Shown piece by piece: positions 35,147-44,279 of a stretch of 64,000 nt of DNA; positions within the stretch are counted from its first letter, which is position 1; the number at the start of each line of letters is the position of its first letter. Under the pieces are notes generated by a model. That model ran no database searches. It saw only the letters and a program-made list of their open reading frames with translations, and was not told the origin of the DNA. The stretch is from SYIM01 sp041182885 (GTDB taxonomy: Bacteria > Pseudomonadota > Gammaproteobacteria > Burkholderiales > Burkholderiaceae_E): positions 6,512 through 70,511 of the forward strand of contig JBMSQB010000009.1 in NCBI GenBank assembly GCA_049423065.1, given 5' to 3'. Both the position numbers and the translations under genes were made by a program.

Positions 35147-36307
35147 TCAGGATGGCTTTTTAACTCGCGGCAGGAGCGCGTTCCCGATGATCTGCTTCAT
35201 CACCTCGGCGCTGCCGCCACCGATCCGGCACATCCGCGCGTCGGCATAGGCGCGCGCGATCGGGTACTCCCACATATAGCCCCATCCGCCGAAAAGCTGC
35301 AGGCAGCGGTCCATCACCCGTCCCTGCAGCTCGGTGGTGGTGAGCTTGGCTGCAGCCGCATCGGTGGCATCGAGCTCGCCCCGCAGGTGAAGCTCGATCG
35401 CGCGGTCGACGAAGACGCGCTGCGCGAGGACCTCGGCATGAAGCTCGGCAAGCTGAAAGCGGGTGTTCTGAAAGTCGGCCAGTGTTTGGCCGAACATCTC
35501 GCGGCCTACCGCGTAGTCGCGGGTCCAGACAATGGCCGCCTCGCTGCTGGCGACTGCGCGGATGGCCTGGATCAGCCGCTCCTGCGCAAGCTGCGTCATC
35601 AGCATGGCAAAGCCTTCGCCCTCGCCGCCCAGGCGGTTGCCGACCGGCACGCGCAGGTCGGAAAAAAACAGCTCCGCAGTGTCCTGCGCCTTGCAGCCGA
35701 TTTTTTCCAGCCTTCTGCCGCGCGTGAAGCCGGCTCGATCGGTTTCCACCAGGATGAGGCTCACCCCCTTGGCCCTGGCCTTGGGATCGGTCTTGCAGGC
35801 GAGAAGGAGCAGATCGGCGCTGTGGCCGTTGGTGATGAATACCTTCTGACCATTGATCACGTAGTGATCGCCATCGCGGATCGCCTGTGTACGCATGGCC
35901 TGCACATCGCTGCCACCCGAGGGCTCGCTCATGCCGAGTGCGCACACCACTTCACCCGAGGCCATCCGCGGCAGCCAGGTGCGCTTCTGCTCCTCGGTGC
36001 CAAAGTCGACCAGGTAGGGCGCGACAATATCGGAGTGCAGGTAGAAGGTGGGACCGGTCGCGCCTGCGCGTGCGAATTCCTCGATCAGGATCGTGCTGTG
36101 CAGGAAATCGCCACCCATGCCGCCGTAGTCGGTGGAGACGTTGCAGCACAGAAGCCCTGCCTGAGCGGCTTCGCGCCAGAGCGTGCGCGGGACCTCGCCG
36201 TCTTTTTCCCACTGGGCGTGGTGAGGCGTGACGCGCTCCGCGATAAAGCGCTGGACGGTGGTCCGGAAGACCTCGTGATCGGCATCAAAGAGGGTGCGTG
36301 GAATCAT
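35147..36307 (-). CDS. Acyl-CoA dehydrogenase (long-chain/isovaleryl-type active site)
   Basis: The 386-residue flavoprotein has the family blocks VCALGMSEPSGGSDVQAM and INGQKVFITNG. The C-terminal site of the medium-chain catalytic Glu reads CRIGGGSAEV, that is Gly, while Glu243 in LAQERL matches the alternative base used by long-chain and isovaleryl enzymes. It should therefore be a working alpha,beta-dehydrogenase. It lacks the ADGPDEVH-type end that I associate with ACAD10/11-like partners, a point against a strict LvaC role. It overlaps the CoA-transferase by ATGA (36304-36307). Confidence 0.92.
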   Translation of the reverse strand: MIPRTLFDADHEVFRTTVQRFIAERVTPHHAQWEKDGEVPRTLWREAAQAGLLCCNVSTDYGGMGGDFLHSTILIEEFARAGATGPTFYLHSDIVAPYLVDFGTEEQKRTWLPRMASGEVVCALGMSEPSGGSDVQAMRTQAIRDGDHYVINGQKVFITNGHSADLLLLACKTDPKARAKGVSLILVETDRAGFTRGRRLEKIGCKAQDTAELFFSDLRVPVGNRLGGEGEGFAMLMTQLAQERLIQAIRAVASSEAAIVWTRDYAVGREMFGQTLADFQNTRFQLAELHAEVLAQRVFVDRAIELHLRGELDATDAAAAKLTTTELQGRVMDRCLQLFGGWGYMWEYPIARAYADARMCRIGGGSAEVMKQIIGNALLPRVKKPS

Positions 36308-37524
36308 GGTGGGCTGACTGGTTCGGCGGCACAGACGCCGCCCGGCTCGGTGAAACGCGCGATGGTGGCGGCATCAAAGCCGCATTCGCGCAGGATATCG
36401 GTGCTGTGTTCGCCCAGCCCCGGCGGCAGGCGGCGCACTGCGGGTGGGGAGGCGCTCAGCCGCAGCGGATTCATCGGCACGCGCAGCAACCCCTCTGTGG
36501 GATGCTCTTCGATGCTCCAGAAGCCGATGGCGTGCAGATGGGGGTCGGCCACCAGGTCCTCCAGGCTGTTCACAACCGAGAATGGAATGTCTTCGGGGGT
36601 GAGCAGTTGCAGCCATTCGGCATTGGTTTTCCTGGCAACCTGTTGCTCGACCTCGTCCCACACCTCGCGGAAATGCCGCTGACGCGCTGCAAAGGTCGCA
36701 AAGCGCGGGTCGGCCATCACTCCGGAGGCGCCTGCAAGCTCGAAGAAACGCCGCCAATGCGCATCGGTATAGGGAAGCAAGGCCAGATGTCCGTCCCGGG
36801 TTCGATAAGGTCTTCGAACCGCCTTTGCGACCGGTTCATAGCCCATTGGCGCAATCGGTGGCTCGAACGCATGGCCCCATTGATGTTCCATCATGTTGAA
36901 GGCGGCGAGCGTCTCGAACATGGACACATCAACCTGCTGGCCCTCGCCGGTGCGCAGCCGGTGCATCAGCGCAAGCACGATTGCATAGGCGGCATGCACG
37001 CCACTGATCTTGTCGGCCACGATGGTGGGAATGAAGCGGGGTTCACCCGCCACGACGCTTTGCAGACGGGCAAGCCCCGAGGCCGCCTGGATGATGTCGT
37101 CGTAGGCCGGACGTCCGCCGTAGGGGCCATGATCGGCGTAGCCCGTGACATGGCAGTACACCAGGGCGGGGTGGGCCCGCCCGAGCAGGTCGTAATCGAG
37201 CCCCAGGCGCCTGGCTGCGGGTGTGCGCATCGAGTGCAGCAGCACATCGCTCTGCGCGACCAGTCGGTCGAGAATCTGCCGGCCTTCCGGGCGCTTGAGA
37301 TCGACCACAATGCTGCGCTTGTTGCGGTTCGAGGTCAGGAAAAACGAGCCCATCCTGGCTGACCGGCGCGGTCCGATCGCACGTGTCAGGTCGCCCTCGG
37401 GCGGCTCCAGTTTGATCACCTCGGCGCCCATGTCGCCCAGGTATTGCCCCGCCAGCGGGCCAAAGATCATCGAGGCGATTTCCAGCACGCGAATGCCATC
37501 GAGCGGGCGTTTGGCAGTGGCCAT
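36304..37524 (-). CDS. Family III (CaiB/BaiF) CoA-transferase
   Basis: The 406-residue protein has the class III pattern IRVLEIASMIFGPLAGQYLGDMGAEVIKLE, SNRNKRSIVVDLK and GRPAYDDIIQAASGL. The catalytic Asp is placed at Asp171 (IVADKISG). It should move CoA between carboxylates through a mixed anhydride, activating the substrate or an intermediate without ATP. It sits between the cyclase-family hydrolase (8 bp gap) and the acyl-CoA dehydrogenase. Confidence 0.92.
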   Translation of the reverse strand: MATAKRPLDGIRVLEIASMIFGPLAGQYLGDMGAEVIKLEPPEGDLTRAIGPRRSARMGSFFLTSNRNKRSIVVDLKRPEGRQILDRLVAQSDVLLHSMRTPAARRLGLDYDLLGRAHPALVYCHVTGYADHGPYGGRPAYDDIIQAASGLARLQSVVAGEPRFIPTIVADKISGVHAAYAIVLALMHRLRTGEGQQVDVSMFETLAAFNMMEHQWGHAFEPPIAPMGYEPVAKAVRRPYRTRDGHLALLPYTDAHWRRFFELAGASGVMADPRFATFAARQRHFREVWDEVEQQVARKTNAEWLQLLTPEDIPFSVVNSLEDLVADPHLHAIGFWSIEEHPTEGLLRVPMNPLRLSASPPAVRRLPPGLGEHSTDILRECGFDAATIARFTEPGGVCAAEPVSPP

Positions 37525-37532
37525 GACGGGTC

Positions 37533-38432
37533 TCAGAGAATCGCGACCGGCGACAAGGGCGAGCCTGTTGCCCCCACGATGGGTAGCGCGCTCGCCACGA
37601 ACATGAAGGTATGACGACCGCTTTCCACGAGTGGGTCGAGCATCAGTCCTTCCAGAAGGGGAATGCCGTAGTCACGAATCAGGCACTGGTGCACCGGGAA
37701 CACCGTGCCGTCGGCAAAGGGCAGCACTTCAACCGCAAAGTTGTCGGCGCCCACCATGGCAATGTCCTGATTGGCAAGCCACTGCGCTGCGTCGAGGTCG
37801 ATGCCGGGTTCAGTGTTGAACGAGGGATGCGAAACCGTTTTCTGTGCCTCGAGCCAGCCGGTGCGAAGCAGCACCGCATCGCCCGGCTCGAGATGAACGC
37901 CGATTGCGCTTGCGGCGTCTTCCAGGTCGGCGCGCGTGATCACCTCGCCATCGTGCAGCAAACGCCCCCGCAGGCGCACCAGATCGAGCAGAACGCCGCG
38001 CGTGACCACCGGCGGCATCTTGTCCACGCCCAGTCTTGCCGCACCCGTGGTGCTGCGAAGGGTGCTGCCCAGGTAGCCGTTATAGAGGCGGTCGTCGTAC
38101 CAGGCATGGCAGAGTGCATCGACGTGGGTACCGATGTGAAGGGGCATCACCACCGTGTCCTCGGCAAACTGAAAGCCGCCAGGACGCCTTGCCCCGGCAG
38201 CGTAGTCGCCCCCATCACGGCCCATGAAGTGCTGCAGCCCGCAGCGATGCGCGGGTACCGGTGTTTTTGGCGACAGGAGCTGCGCGAGCCTGAGTACCGT
38301 GCCGGTTCGCACCAGCGCGGTGGCGCGACGCACCTGCGCCGGTGTGATGGTGTTCAGTGCACCACGCTCGTCATCCGGACCCCAGCGTTGCCAGGCGCTG
38401 CCCGTGGCGAGCGCATCCTTCACTTCCGACAT
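37533..38432 (-). CDS. Cyclase-family (kynurenine formamidase-like) metal hydrolase
   Basis: The 299-residue protein contains LHIGTHVDALCH, the His-x-Gly-Thr-His-x-Asp metal motif of the cyclase/KynB family, plus DKMPPVVTRGVLLD and GDAVLLRTGW. The family hydrolyses formamides, lactones and cyclic amides or opens isatin. The NADNFAVE-like stretch GADNFAVEVLP is characteristic. Here it could open a ring to give the free acid used by the CoA-transferase (inference). One base separates it from the Bug gene. Confidence 0.9.
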   Translation of the reverse strand: MSEVKDALATGSAWQRWGPDDERGALNTITPAQVRRATALVRTGTVLRLAQLLSPKTPVPAHRCGLQHFMGRDGGDYAAGARRPGGFQFAEDTVVMPLHIGTHVDALCHAWYDDRLYNGYLGSTLRSTTGAARLGVDKMPPVVTRGVLLDLVRLRGRLLHDGEVITRADLEDAASAIGVHLEPGDAVLLRTGWLEAQKTVSHPSFNTEPGIDLDAAQWLANQDIAMVGADNFAVEVLPFADGTVFPVHQCLIRDYGIPLLEGLMLDPLVESGRHTFMFVASALPIVGATGSPLSPVAIL

Positions 38433-38433
38433 G

Positions 38434-39420
38434 TCAGTCTGCCTTGGCGCCCGAAAGGCGTATCAGTTCCTGGAACTTGATGCGTTCGCGCGCGGCGAAG
38501 GCAACGGTCTCCTGGGGGGTGGATGAGGTGAGACGCGCGCCCGCTGTCAGGAAGCGCTCCTGCACCGATTTGTCGGCGGCGATCTCGGCCACGGTGCGGG
38601 AGAGCTTCTCGACGATTGCCGCCGGTGTTCCGGCAGGCGCAACCAGCGCACCCCATGAAGTGATCACGAAATCGGGGATGCCGGCCTCGGCCATGGTGGG
38701 CAGATCGGGCAGCGTCGGCCAGCGCTCCGGGCAGGTCACCGCGAGGCCACGCACCTGACCGCCGGCGAGAAGCCCTGCGTAGCTTGCGATGTTGTCGATC
38801 GATGTGTCGAGTGCGCCTGAGAGCAGCATCGAGATGGTCTGGGGCGCCCCGCGCGCCGGTACGTGGGTGGCCGAGATGCCGGCGCGGACCCGGAACAGTT
38901 CGCCCGCGAGGTGCGGTGTGGTGCCCACGCCCGAGGATCCGAAGTTGATGCCCTTTGGTTGCGCCTTGGCCCAGGTGATGAAGTCATTGAGCGTGCGCGC
39001 CTGGTTGTGCTGGGGCGAAACCAGCACCACATTGCAGTTGGCCCAGAACGTTGAAATGTAGGAGAAGCCGCCCTCGGGATCGTAGGGCAGGCTCTTGAAC
39101 AGATACTGGTTGATCGAGAGCGTTCCGATGGTGGCGCTGGTGAGCGTGTAGCCATCGGGCGCGGCCTTGGCACCGGCCTCCATGCCGATGTTGCCGCCCG
39201 CGCCGGTACGGTTCTCCACCACGAAGGTCTGGCCGAGTTTCAAGCGCAACTGATCAGCGAGGATTCTGGTGAGCACGTCGGATGCGCCGCCCGTCGGGAA
39301 AGGCATCACGATCCTCACCGGCTTTTCCGGCCAGTTGGTGGCCTGGGCCTGTGCGAGGGGCGCGGCGCTGGCGAGGGCAAGCGCCAGTGCCGCGGTGAGT
39401 GCATGGGTATGCGACTTCAT
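38434..39420 (-). CDS. Orphan Bug/TctC-type binding protein
   Basis: This 328-residue Bug protein has a classical signal peptide (cleavage near AQAQA), core WPEKPVRIVMPFPTGGASDVLTR, ENRTGAGGNIGMEAG and GQVRGLAVTCPER. It is embedded inside an operon of cytoplasmic enzymes and overlaps the cupin-like gene by ATGA (39417-39420), so it is co-translated with pathway enzymes though no TctA/TctB is present. It must use a channel encoded elsewhere or act as a sensor. Confidence 0.93.
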   Translation of the reverse strand: MKSHTHALTAALALALASAAPLAQAQATNWPEKPVRIVMPFPTGGASDVLTRILADQLRLKLGQTFVVENRTGAGGNIGMEAGAKAAPDGYTLTSATIGTLSINQYLFKSLPYDPEGGFSYISTFWANCNVVLVSPQHNQARTLNDFITWAKAQPKGINFGSSGVGTTPHLAGELFRVRAGISATHVPARGAPQTISMLLSGALDTSIDNIASYAGLLAGGQVRGLAVTCPERWPTLPDLPTMAEAGIPDFVITSWGALVAPAGTPAAIVEKLSRTVAEIAADKSVQERFLTAGARLTSSTPQETVAFAARERIKFQELIRLSGAKAD

Positions 39421-40166
39421 GGGTGGGTCTCCTGTTGTCGAGCTTGTAATGGGAACTGCAGAACCAGGACGTCGGCGCCGCTTGGGCCAGCGGCGACCTC
39501 GCAGGACTCGTCGGGGTCGGCAAACGCGACCGACAGCGATTCAAGCCGCAGGTCATGGAAGTGCGCGACCCCTGCGGTGACGACATAGTGGCGGCCGCCA
39601 TGTGGCGCATTGGGTTCAACCCGGGCCGACTGGTTCGGCGGCAGGCGCATGAGCCAGGCGCCCAAGCCGTCGGCGCGCGGGGTGATCAGCGCCTCGATGA
39701 CGGGCGTCCCGAGTGACAGAAGGCTGGGCGTGCGGACCGCGTCCGACGGCATGCCGTGCTGCTGCTCACGCCTGAGGCCCGGACGCATCTTTTCGCGTAC
39801 ACCCGGTTTGTGCAGGTACCAGGCGCCGGTATCGCCTTCTGCGCGCAGCGTCAGGTAAGCGATGCCCTGGGGGCCGGCGGTGATGGGCCCATAGCCGGTT
39901 TCGGGGGCCGCATAGTGAACCGCGAAGGGCGCTGCGGGCGTGCGTCCCAGCGACCCGGAGCCTCCGACAATCACCTGGAACTGATGCTCCAGATGAAAAT
40001 GGGTTGGCGTGACCCAGTTTGGGTTCTGCTCCACCAGAAAGGCCTGCGGCCCGGGCGCGCGCTTTTCGAAGGTGGCGATGAAATCGGTGATGTGGCCTTC
40101 GAACGTGTCGATCTGGCGGGCGACGCGCGAGGAGCGAACCTGGTCGAGTGTGGCGGCGCGGATCAT
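39417..40166 (-). CDS. Cupin-like protein of unknown function
   Basis: The 249-residue protein has a possible cupin motif 1 at NWVTPTHFHLEHQFQVIVGGSGSLG (His-x-His, then Glu as in cupins) in the first half and a second barrel-like stretch around HGGRHYVVTAGVAHFHDLRLESL. That suggests a two-barrel cupin. Substrate and reaction are unknown; ring-cleavage dioxygenases and isomerases exist in this fold. It is translationally coupled to the following Bug gene and 3 bp from the crotonase. Confidence 0.75.
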   Translation of the reverse strand: MIRAATLDQVRSSRVARQIDTFEGHITDFIATFEKRAPGPQAFLVEQNPNWVTPTHFHLEHQFQVIVGGSGSLGRTPAAPFAVHYAAPETGYGPITAGPQGIAYLTLRAEGDTGAWYLHKPGVREKMRPGLRREQQHGMPSDAVRTPSLLSLGTPVIEALITPRADGLGAWLMRLPPNQSARVEPNAPHGGRHYVVTAGVAHFHDLRLESLSVAFADPDESCEVAAGPSGADVLVLQFPLQARQQETHP

Positions 40167-40169
40167 GGC

Positions 40170-40931
40170 TCAGCGTCCTTTCCAGACGGGGGGGCGTTTC
40201 TCGGCAAACGCCGTCGCGCCCTCGCGGGCGTCCTCGGAAGTCAGCAGTTGCCCGGTAATGGCCTGCTGGCGGTTGAACATGTCGGCGATCGGCCAGTCGC
40301 GCTGCTCGACGATCACGCGTTTGGAGGCGGCCACGGCGAGCGGCGCGTTGGCGATGATGCGATGCGCCAGCCGGCGTGCCTCGGCGAGCGCCTCACCGGG
40401 CTCGGTGATGCGGTTGATGAGCCCGATCCGCAGCGCCTGTTCGGCATCGATCATGTCGCCGGTGAGCGCGAGTTCCATGGCCACGCGTTGCGGAATCAGG
40501 CGCGGCAGCCGCAGCAGGCCGCCCGCTGCGGCGGCGAGGCCGCGCTTGACCTCGGGGATGCCGAATCGGGCGTTTCGCGCCGCCACCGCCAGATCGCATG
40601 CAAGCATTGCCTCAAAGCCGCCAGCGAGCGCATAGCCCTCCACCGCCGCAATCAATGGCTTTCGGGGCGGCGTGAGCGCAATGCCCAGAATGCCGCGTCC
40701 TTCCACCCGTGTGACCTCGCCACGAAGAAAGGCCTTGAGGTCCATCCCCGAGCAGAATGTGCCGCCCGCGCCGGTCAGAATGCCCACGCGCAGATCGTCC
40801 CGGGCGTCGAGCTCGTCGACCGCTGCGCATACGCCGTAGGACACGGCGCGATTGACGGCATTTTTTGCCTCGGGACGGTTGATGGTGATGATCACCAATC
40901 CGTCTTCGTGCTCAACCAGCACCTCGGACAC
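40170..40931 (-). CDS. Enoyl-CoA hydratase (crotonase), canonical active site
   Basis: The 253-residue crotonase has the oxyanion-hole segments GTFCSGMDLKAF and YALAGGFEAM, and both catalytic glutamates aligned with Glu144 and Glu164 of rat mitochondrial hydratase (Glu107 in GGFE, Glu127 in IPE). It is therefore expected to hydrate 2-enoyl-CoA. It starts with GTG at 40931 behind GAGGAG. It is the hydratase of the 17-gene operon, complementing the acyl-CoA dehydrogenase. Confidence 0.92.
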   Translation of the reverse strand: MSEVLVEHEDGLVIITINRPEAKNAVNRAVSYGVCAAVDELDARDDLRVGILTGAGGTFCSGMDLKAFLRGEVTRVEGRGILGIALTPPRKPLIAAVEGYALAGGFEAMLACDLAVAARNARFGIPEVKRGLAAAAGGLLRLPRLIPQRVAMELALTGDMIDAEQALRIGLINRITEPGEALAEARRLAHRIIANAPLAVAASKRVIVEQRDWPIADMFNRQQAITGQLLTSEDAREGATAFAEKRPPVWKGR

Positions 40932-40934
40932 GGC

Positions 40935-42062
40935 TTACTCCTCGCGGTTGAGCGCGGTCAGGCGCTCGACCGCATCGAGATATTCGGTCTGCATGCGAGT
41001 CATGACGTCGCGAACCGACTGTTCCTCGTTCACATCGCACACGGCCTGACCGACCGGAAACGAATAGAGATCAGCCCGGCGCGCGCGCACCACGCGGGCG
41101 TGCGCCTCGTTGTAGAGCACGCCTTGTAGCGGTGTTGGCAGATAACCGGGCGCGCCCGGCTGCTCCCAGGCCTCCGAGAGCTTGCTGCGAATCATCCGAA
41201 CGGTCTTGCCCGTGCGTGCCCGCCGTCGAACCGCGTCTTCGGAACGGGCAGCAAACACCGCCTGCTTTTCAAAGGGATCAAGCTCGCTCTCGCGCGTGCC
41301 CAGCCAGACGGTGCCGCACCACACGCCCTGCGCGCCCATGGCAAGCGCAGCGGCGATCTGGCTGCCGCGGGTGATGCCGCCCGCTGCCAGCACCGGCACA
41401 TCGGGACCACAGGCCTCGACCACCTGGGGCAGCAGCACCATCGAGGCGATGTCGCCTGTGTGACCGCCGGCCTCGGTGCCCTGCGCGACGATGAGATCCA
41501 CCCCCGCTTCGCGCTGACGCCGCGCGTGGGCCGCTTTGCCACACATGGCGCCGATCACCACGCCCTTCGAGCGGATGTGCGCGGTCACGTCGGCGGGCGG
41601 GGTGCCCAACGCGCTCACGATCATGCGCACCTGCGGATGACGCAAGGCCACCTCGACCAGCCGTCGGGCGCCGTCGGGGGTCATGCTGCCACGGCCTTCG
41701 ACGATATCGCGCTGGATCCGTTCGCGTTCACCGGGCGGGAGCGGCGGGACGCCCTCGTCGGCGAGCAGCTTGTCCATGAAGGCCCGATGCTCCGGCGGGA
41801 TCAGCCGATCGAGATCGCCCATCGCCCGCTCGGCCTCGGCATCGTAGGTGGAGGGAATGATCACATCGACGCCGTAGGGCTTGCCGCCTGTTTTCGAGTC
41901 GATCCACCGCAATTCGGTTTCGAGTTGCCCGGGGCTGAAGGTGGCCGCGCCCAGAACGCCGAAGCCGCCGGCACGCGTCACCTCGACCACCACATCGCGG
42001 CAGTGGGAGAACGCGAAAATTGGAACCTCGCAGCCGAGTCGGTGACAGATTGGTGTTCGCAT
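40935..42062 (-). CDS. Nitronate monooxygenase/2-nitropropane dioxygenase-like flavoprotein
   Basis: The 375-residue FMN-binding TIM barrel contains AGGFGVLGAAT, IVAQGTEAGGHTG (with the His typical of the family) and VLAAGGITRGSQIAAALAMGAQGVWCGT. Members oxidise nitronates or act as enoyl reductase-like flavoproteins; many catabolic cluster copies have unknown roles. I start at ATG 42062 (MRTPICHRLG), because the longer frame up to 42380 runs antiparallel inside the neighbouring gene and has no family resemblance. Confidence 0.9.
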   Translation of the reverse strand: MRTPICHRLGCEVPIFAFSHCRDVVVEVTRAGGFGVLGAATFSPGQLETELRWIDSKTGGKPYGVDVIIPSTYDAEAERAMGDLDRLIPPEHRAFMDKLLADEGVPPLPPGERERIQRDIVEGRGSMTPDGARRLVEVALRHPQVRMIVSALGTPPADVTAHIRSKGVVIGAMCGKAAHARRQREAGVDLIVAQGTEAGGHTGDIASMVLLPQVVEACGPDVPVLAAGGITRGSQIAAALAMGAQGVWCGTVWLGTRESELDPFEKQAVFAARSEDAVRRRARTGKTVRMIRSKLSEAWEQPGAPGYLPTPLQGVLYNEAHARVVRARRADLYSFPVGQAVCDVNEEQSVRDVMTRMQTEYLDAVERLTALNREE

Positions 42063-42081
42063 CAGGCAATGATCCAGTGGG

Positions 42082-44250
42082 TCATAGCGGGTCGCTCCAG
42101 ACGCACAACGCATCCAGAGCCTCGATATCGCTGCCATGCACCCGGAGCGGATTGATATCGAGCGCGAGGAGCTCGGGACCAAGCCGGGTGGCGGCTTGGG
42201 CAATGGCAAGTACCGCAGCAGCCAGCCCCTCGAGATCGGCGGCGGGCGTGCCGCGATAGCCTCGTAGCAGGCTTGCGCCCTTGAGCCCGGCGAGCATGTG
42301 CAGGATGTCAGGCTGCCCAACCGGCAGCACGCGAAGCGCCACGTCCTTGAGCGCCTCGACCCAGACGCCGCCCAGTCCAAGCGCCAGTACCCACCCCCAC
42401 TCGGGGTCGCGTGCGATGCCTACGATCAGCTCGATTCCGCCCCGTCGCATGGGGGTGACCAGCACACCGTCGACCCTTGCCTCGGGGGCATGGCGGCGCG
42501 CCGCCTCGATGAGCTGCGCGTACCCGGCGGCGACCGCCGCATCGCCTGTCAGATTGAGCAGGACGCCGCCGATTTCGCTTTTGTGTGCGATATCGGGCGA
42601 CGCGATTTTCAGCACCACGCTGCCGCCTGCCGCGCGCGCGGCGGCGACCGAGGCTTCGGCGCTTGTCGCCAGGGTGAAGGGGATGACGGGTACGCCTTCG
42701 CTCGCGAGCCAGGCGAGCGCGGCATGTTCGGACCGCGGGCGGACGACCGGGCTGGCAGCGGGGTGGAGCTTCGGGGCGGTATCGGCGTGGCCGGATGCAG
42801 CGGGGCCTGTCGCCTGATGGCCCGAACGGCGCAGGAAAGCCGACCACTTGCTGACACCCGCGAGCGCCTGAACGACGCGATCCAGCCCCAGGGCGCTGTA
42901 GGGCGCGTGGTGGCGAGCAAGCAGCGCCCGGGCGTGATCATTGATACGGGTGTGGGTGTAGGACACCATGAAGCCCGGCACTGCGATGTCATTGAGCGCG
43001 CGCGCAAGGTGCTGATGCAGCGCAGAGAGCCGCTCGCTCTCCTCGAAGGGCTCAAGCGGCACCGCATACCAGATGCAGAGCACCGCCGCGATGCCAGGCT
43101 GATCGGCGAGGTGTCGCACCGCGTCGGCGCAGCGCGCAGGCTCGACCCCACCCGTGAGGTCAAGCGGATTGTTGGGTGTGCCAAAGCCGGGGAGCGCTTC
43201 CCGCAGGCGGCTTGCGGTCTCGGGAGCAAGCGCTGGCACGGCCAGGTCGTGCGCCTCGGCGGTGTCGGCTGCGATTTCGCAGATGCCCCCCGAGTTCGAC
43301 AAAATGGCGAGTCCGCCCTCGCGAAGCGGTCCTGCGCGTCCGGCGATGTCGGCGGTAGCGAGCAGCTGCTCGACCGAGCGCACACGGATCAGGCCATATT
43401 GCTCGCACAAGCCGTCGAACAGCCGGTCATCGCCCACCAGGGCGCCGGTGTGCGCCTGGGCTGAACGCGTGACCGCGTCGCTTGCGCCCACCTTCAGGAC
43501 GACCACTGGTTTACGCGCTGCGGCGGCGCGGCGCGCAGCCGCCAGGAAGCGCGCAGGCTGTCTGACGGTTTCGATGAAGAGCGCAATGGCATGGCTTGCC
43601 GGATCGTCGATCGCATGCTCGATGAAAGCGCTTGCGTCCAGATCGGCTTCATTGCCGGTGGCGGCAACGAAGCTCACGCCCAGATCCTGCTGCCAGGCGA
43701 GTTCGGTGAGAAAAAAAGCCGTGGCGCCACTTTGCGAGATGATGGCAACGCCCTCGGCGCGTGAGGGCGCACGCACCGGCGTGGTCCAGGCGTGAACACC
43801 GCCCGCGAAGTTGATGAACCCCAGGCTGTTGGGGCCCACCAGCCGCAGGTTCGCGCGTCGCGCGCGAGCGGTGATCTCGGCCTGAAGCGCGCGGCCAGCC
43901 TCGCCTGTTTCGGCAAAACCTGAAGACAGCACGACCGCTGAACCCGCGCGAGCCGCGGCCAGATCGTCGATCGCATCGGGCACGGCGGCCGCCGGAACCA
44001 TGATGATGCCGACATCGATCGGCGCTCCCACTGCCTGGCAACTGGTGTGGGACAAGCGTCCGTGCACCGCGCCGCCGTGACGGTTGATGAGGTGGAGTGC
44101 GCCGCGATAGCCACCGCGATCCAGGTTGTCACAGAGCGCCTCCGACCAGCGCGACCGCTCCGAGGCGCCAACGATCGCGATTGCCTGCGGCTGCAGCAGC
44201 CTGGCGATCGTGCCGCGGTCGGGGGAGGGGGGAAGCGCAGGAGCGGGCAT
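42082..44250 (-). CDS. NDP-forming acyl-CoA synthetase (acetate--CoA ligase, ADP-forming family)
   Basis: The 722-residue fused synthetase has an N-terminal CoA-binding domain (AIAIVGASERSRWSEAL), succinyl-CoA-ligase-like domains (VGPNSLGFINF; VAIISQSGATAFF) with the phosphohistidine candidate His267 in AQAHTGALVG, and a C-terminal ATP-grasp domain (about 500-722; VVLKIASPDIAHKSEIGGV). It makes acyl-CoA plus ADP and Pi, or runs in reverse. It is one of three CoA-activation routes in this operon, beside an AMP-forming ligase and a CoA-transferase. Confidence 0.92.
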   Translation of the reverse strand: MPAPALPPSPDRGTIARLLQPQAIAIVGASERSRWSEALCDNLDRGGYRGALHLINRHGGAVHGRLSHTSCQAVGAPIDVGIIMVPAAAVPDAIDDLAAARAGSAVVLSSGFAETGEAGRALQAEITARARRANLRLVGPNSLGFINFAGGVHAWTTPVRAPSRAEGVAIISQSGATAFFLTELAWQQDLGVSFVAATGNEADLDASAFIEHAIDDPASHAIALFIETVRQPARFLAAARRAAAARKPVVVLKVGASDAVTRSAQAHTGALVGDDRLFDGLCEQYGLIRVRSVEQLLATADIAGRAGPLREGGLAILSNSGGICEIAADTAEAHDLAVPALAPETASRLREALPGFGTPNNPLDLTGGVEPARCADAVRHLADQPGIAAVLCIWYAVPLEPFEESERLSALHQHLARALNDIAVPGFMVSYTHTRINDHARALLARHHAPYSALGLDRVVQALAGVSKWSAFLRRSGHQATGPAASGHADTAPKLHPAASPVVRPRSEHAALAWLASEGVPVIPFTLATSAEASVAAARAAGGSVVLKIASPDIAHKSEIGGVLLNLTGDAAVAAGYAQLIEAARRHAPEARVDGVLVTPMRRGGIELIVGIARDPEWGWVLALGLGGVWVEALKDVALRVLPVGQPDILHMLAGLKGASLLRGYRGTPAADLEGLAAAVLAIAQAATRLGPELLALDINPLRVHGSDIEALDALCVWSDPL

Positions 44251-44279
44251 GGATGCTGGGTGGCAGGCGGGCGGAGCTG

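Noticed and set aside
35108..36682. Long plus-strand open frame of about 520 codons
   Set aside because: It is antisense to the acyl-CoA dehydrogenase and CoA-transferase genes and has no family-like motifs; long antisense frames are expected in GC-rich DNA.
42063..42380. N-terminal extension of the nitronate monooxygenase frame
   Set aside because: The extra residues overlap the end of the synthetase gene, have no family resemblance, and the conserved start MRTPICHRLG at 42062 is sufficient.
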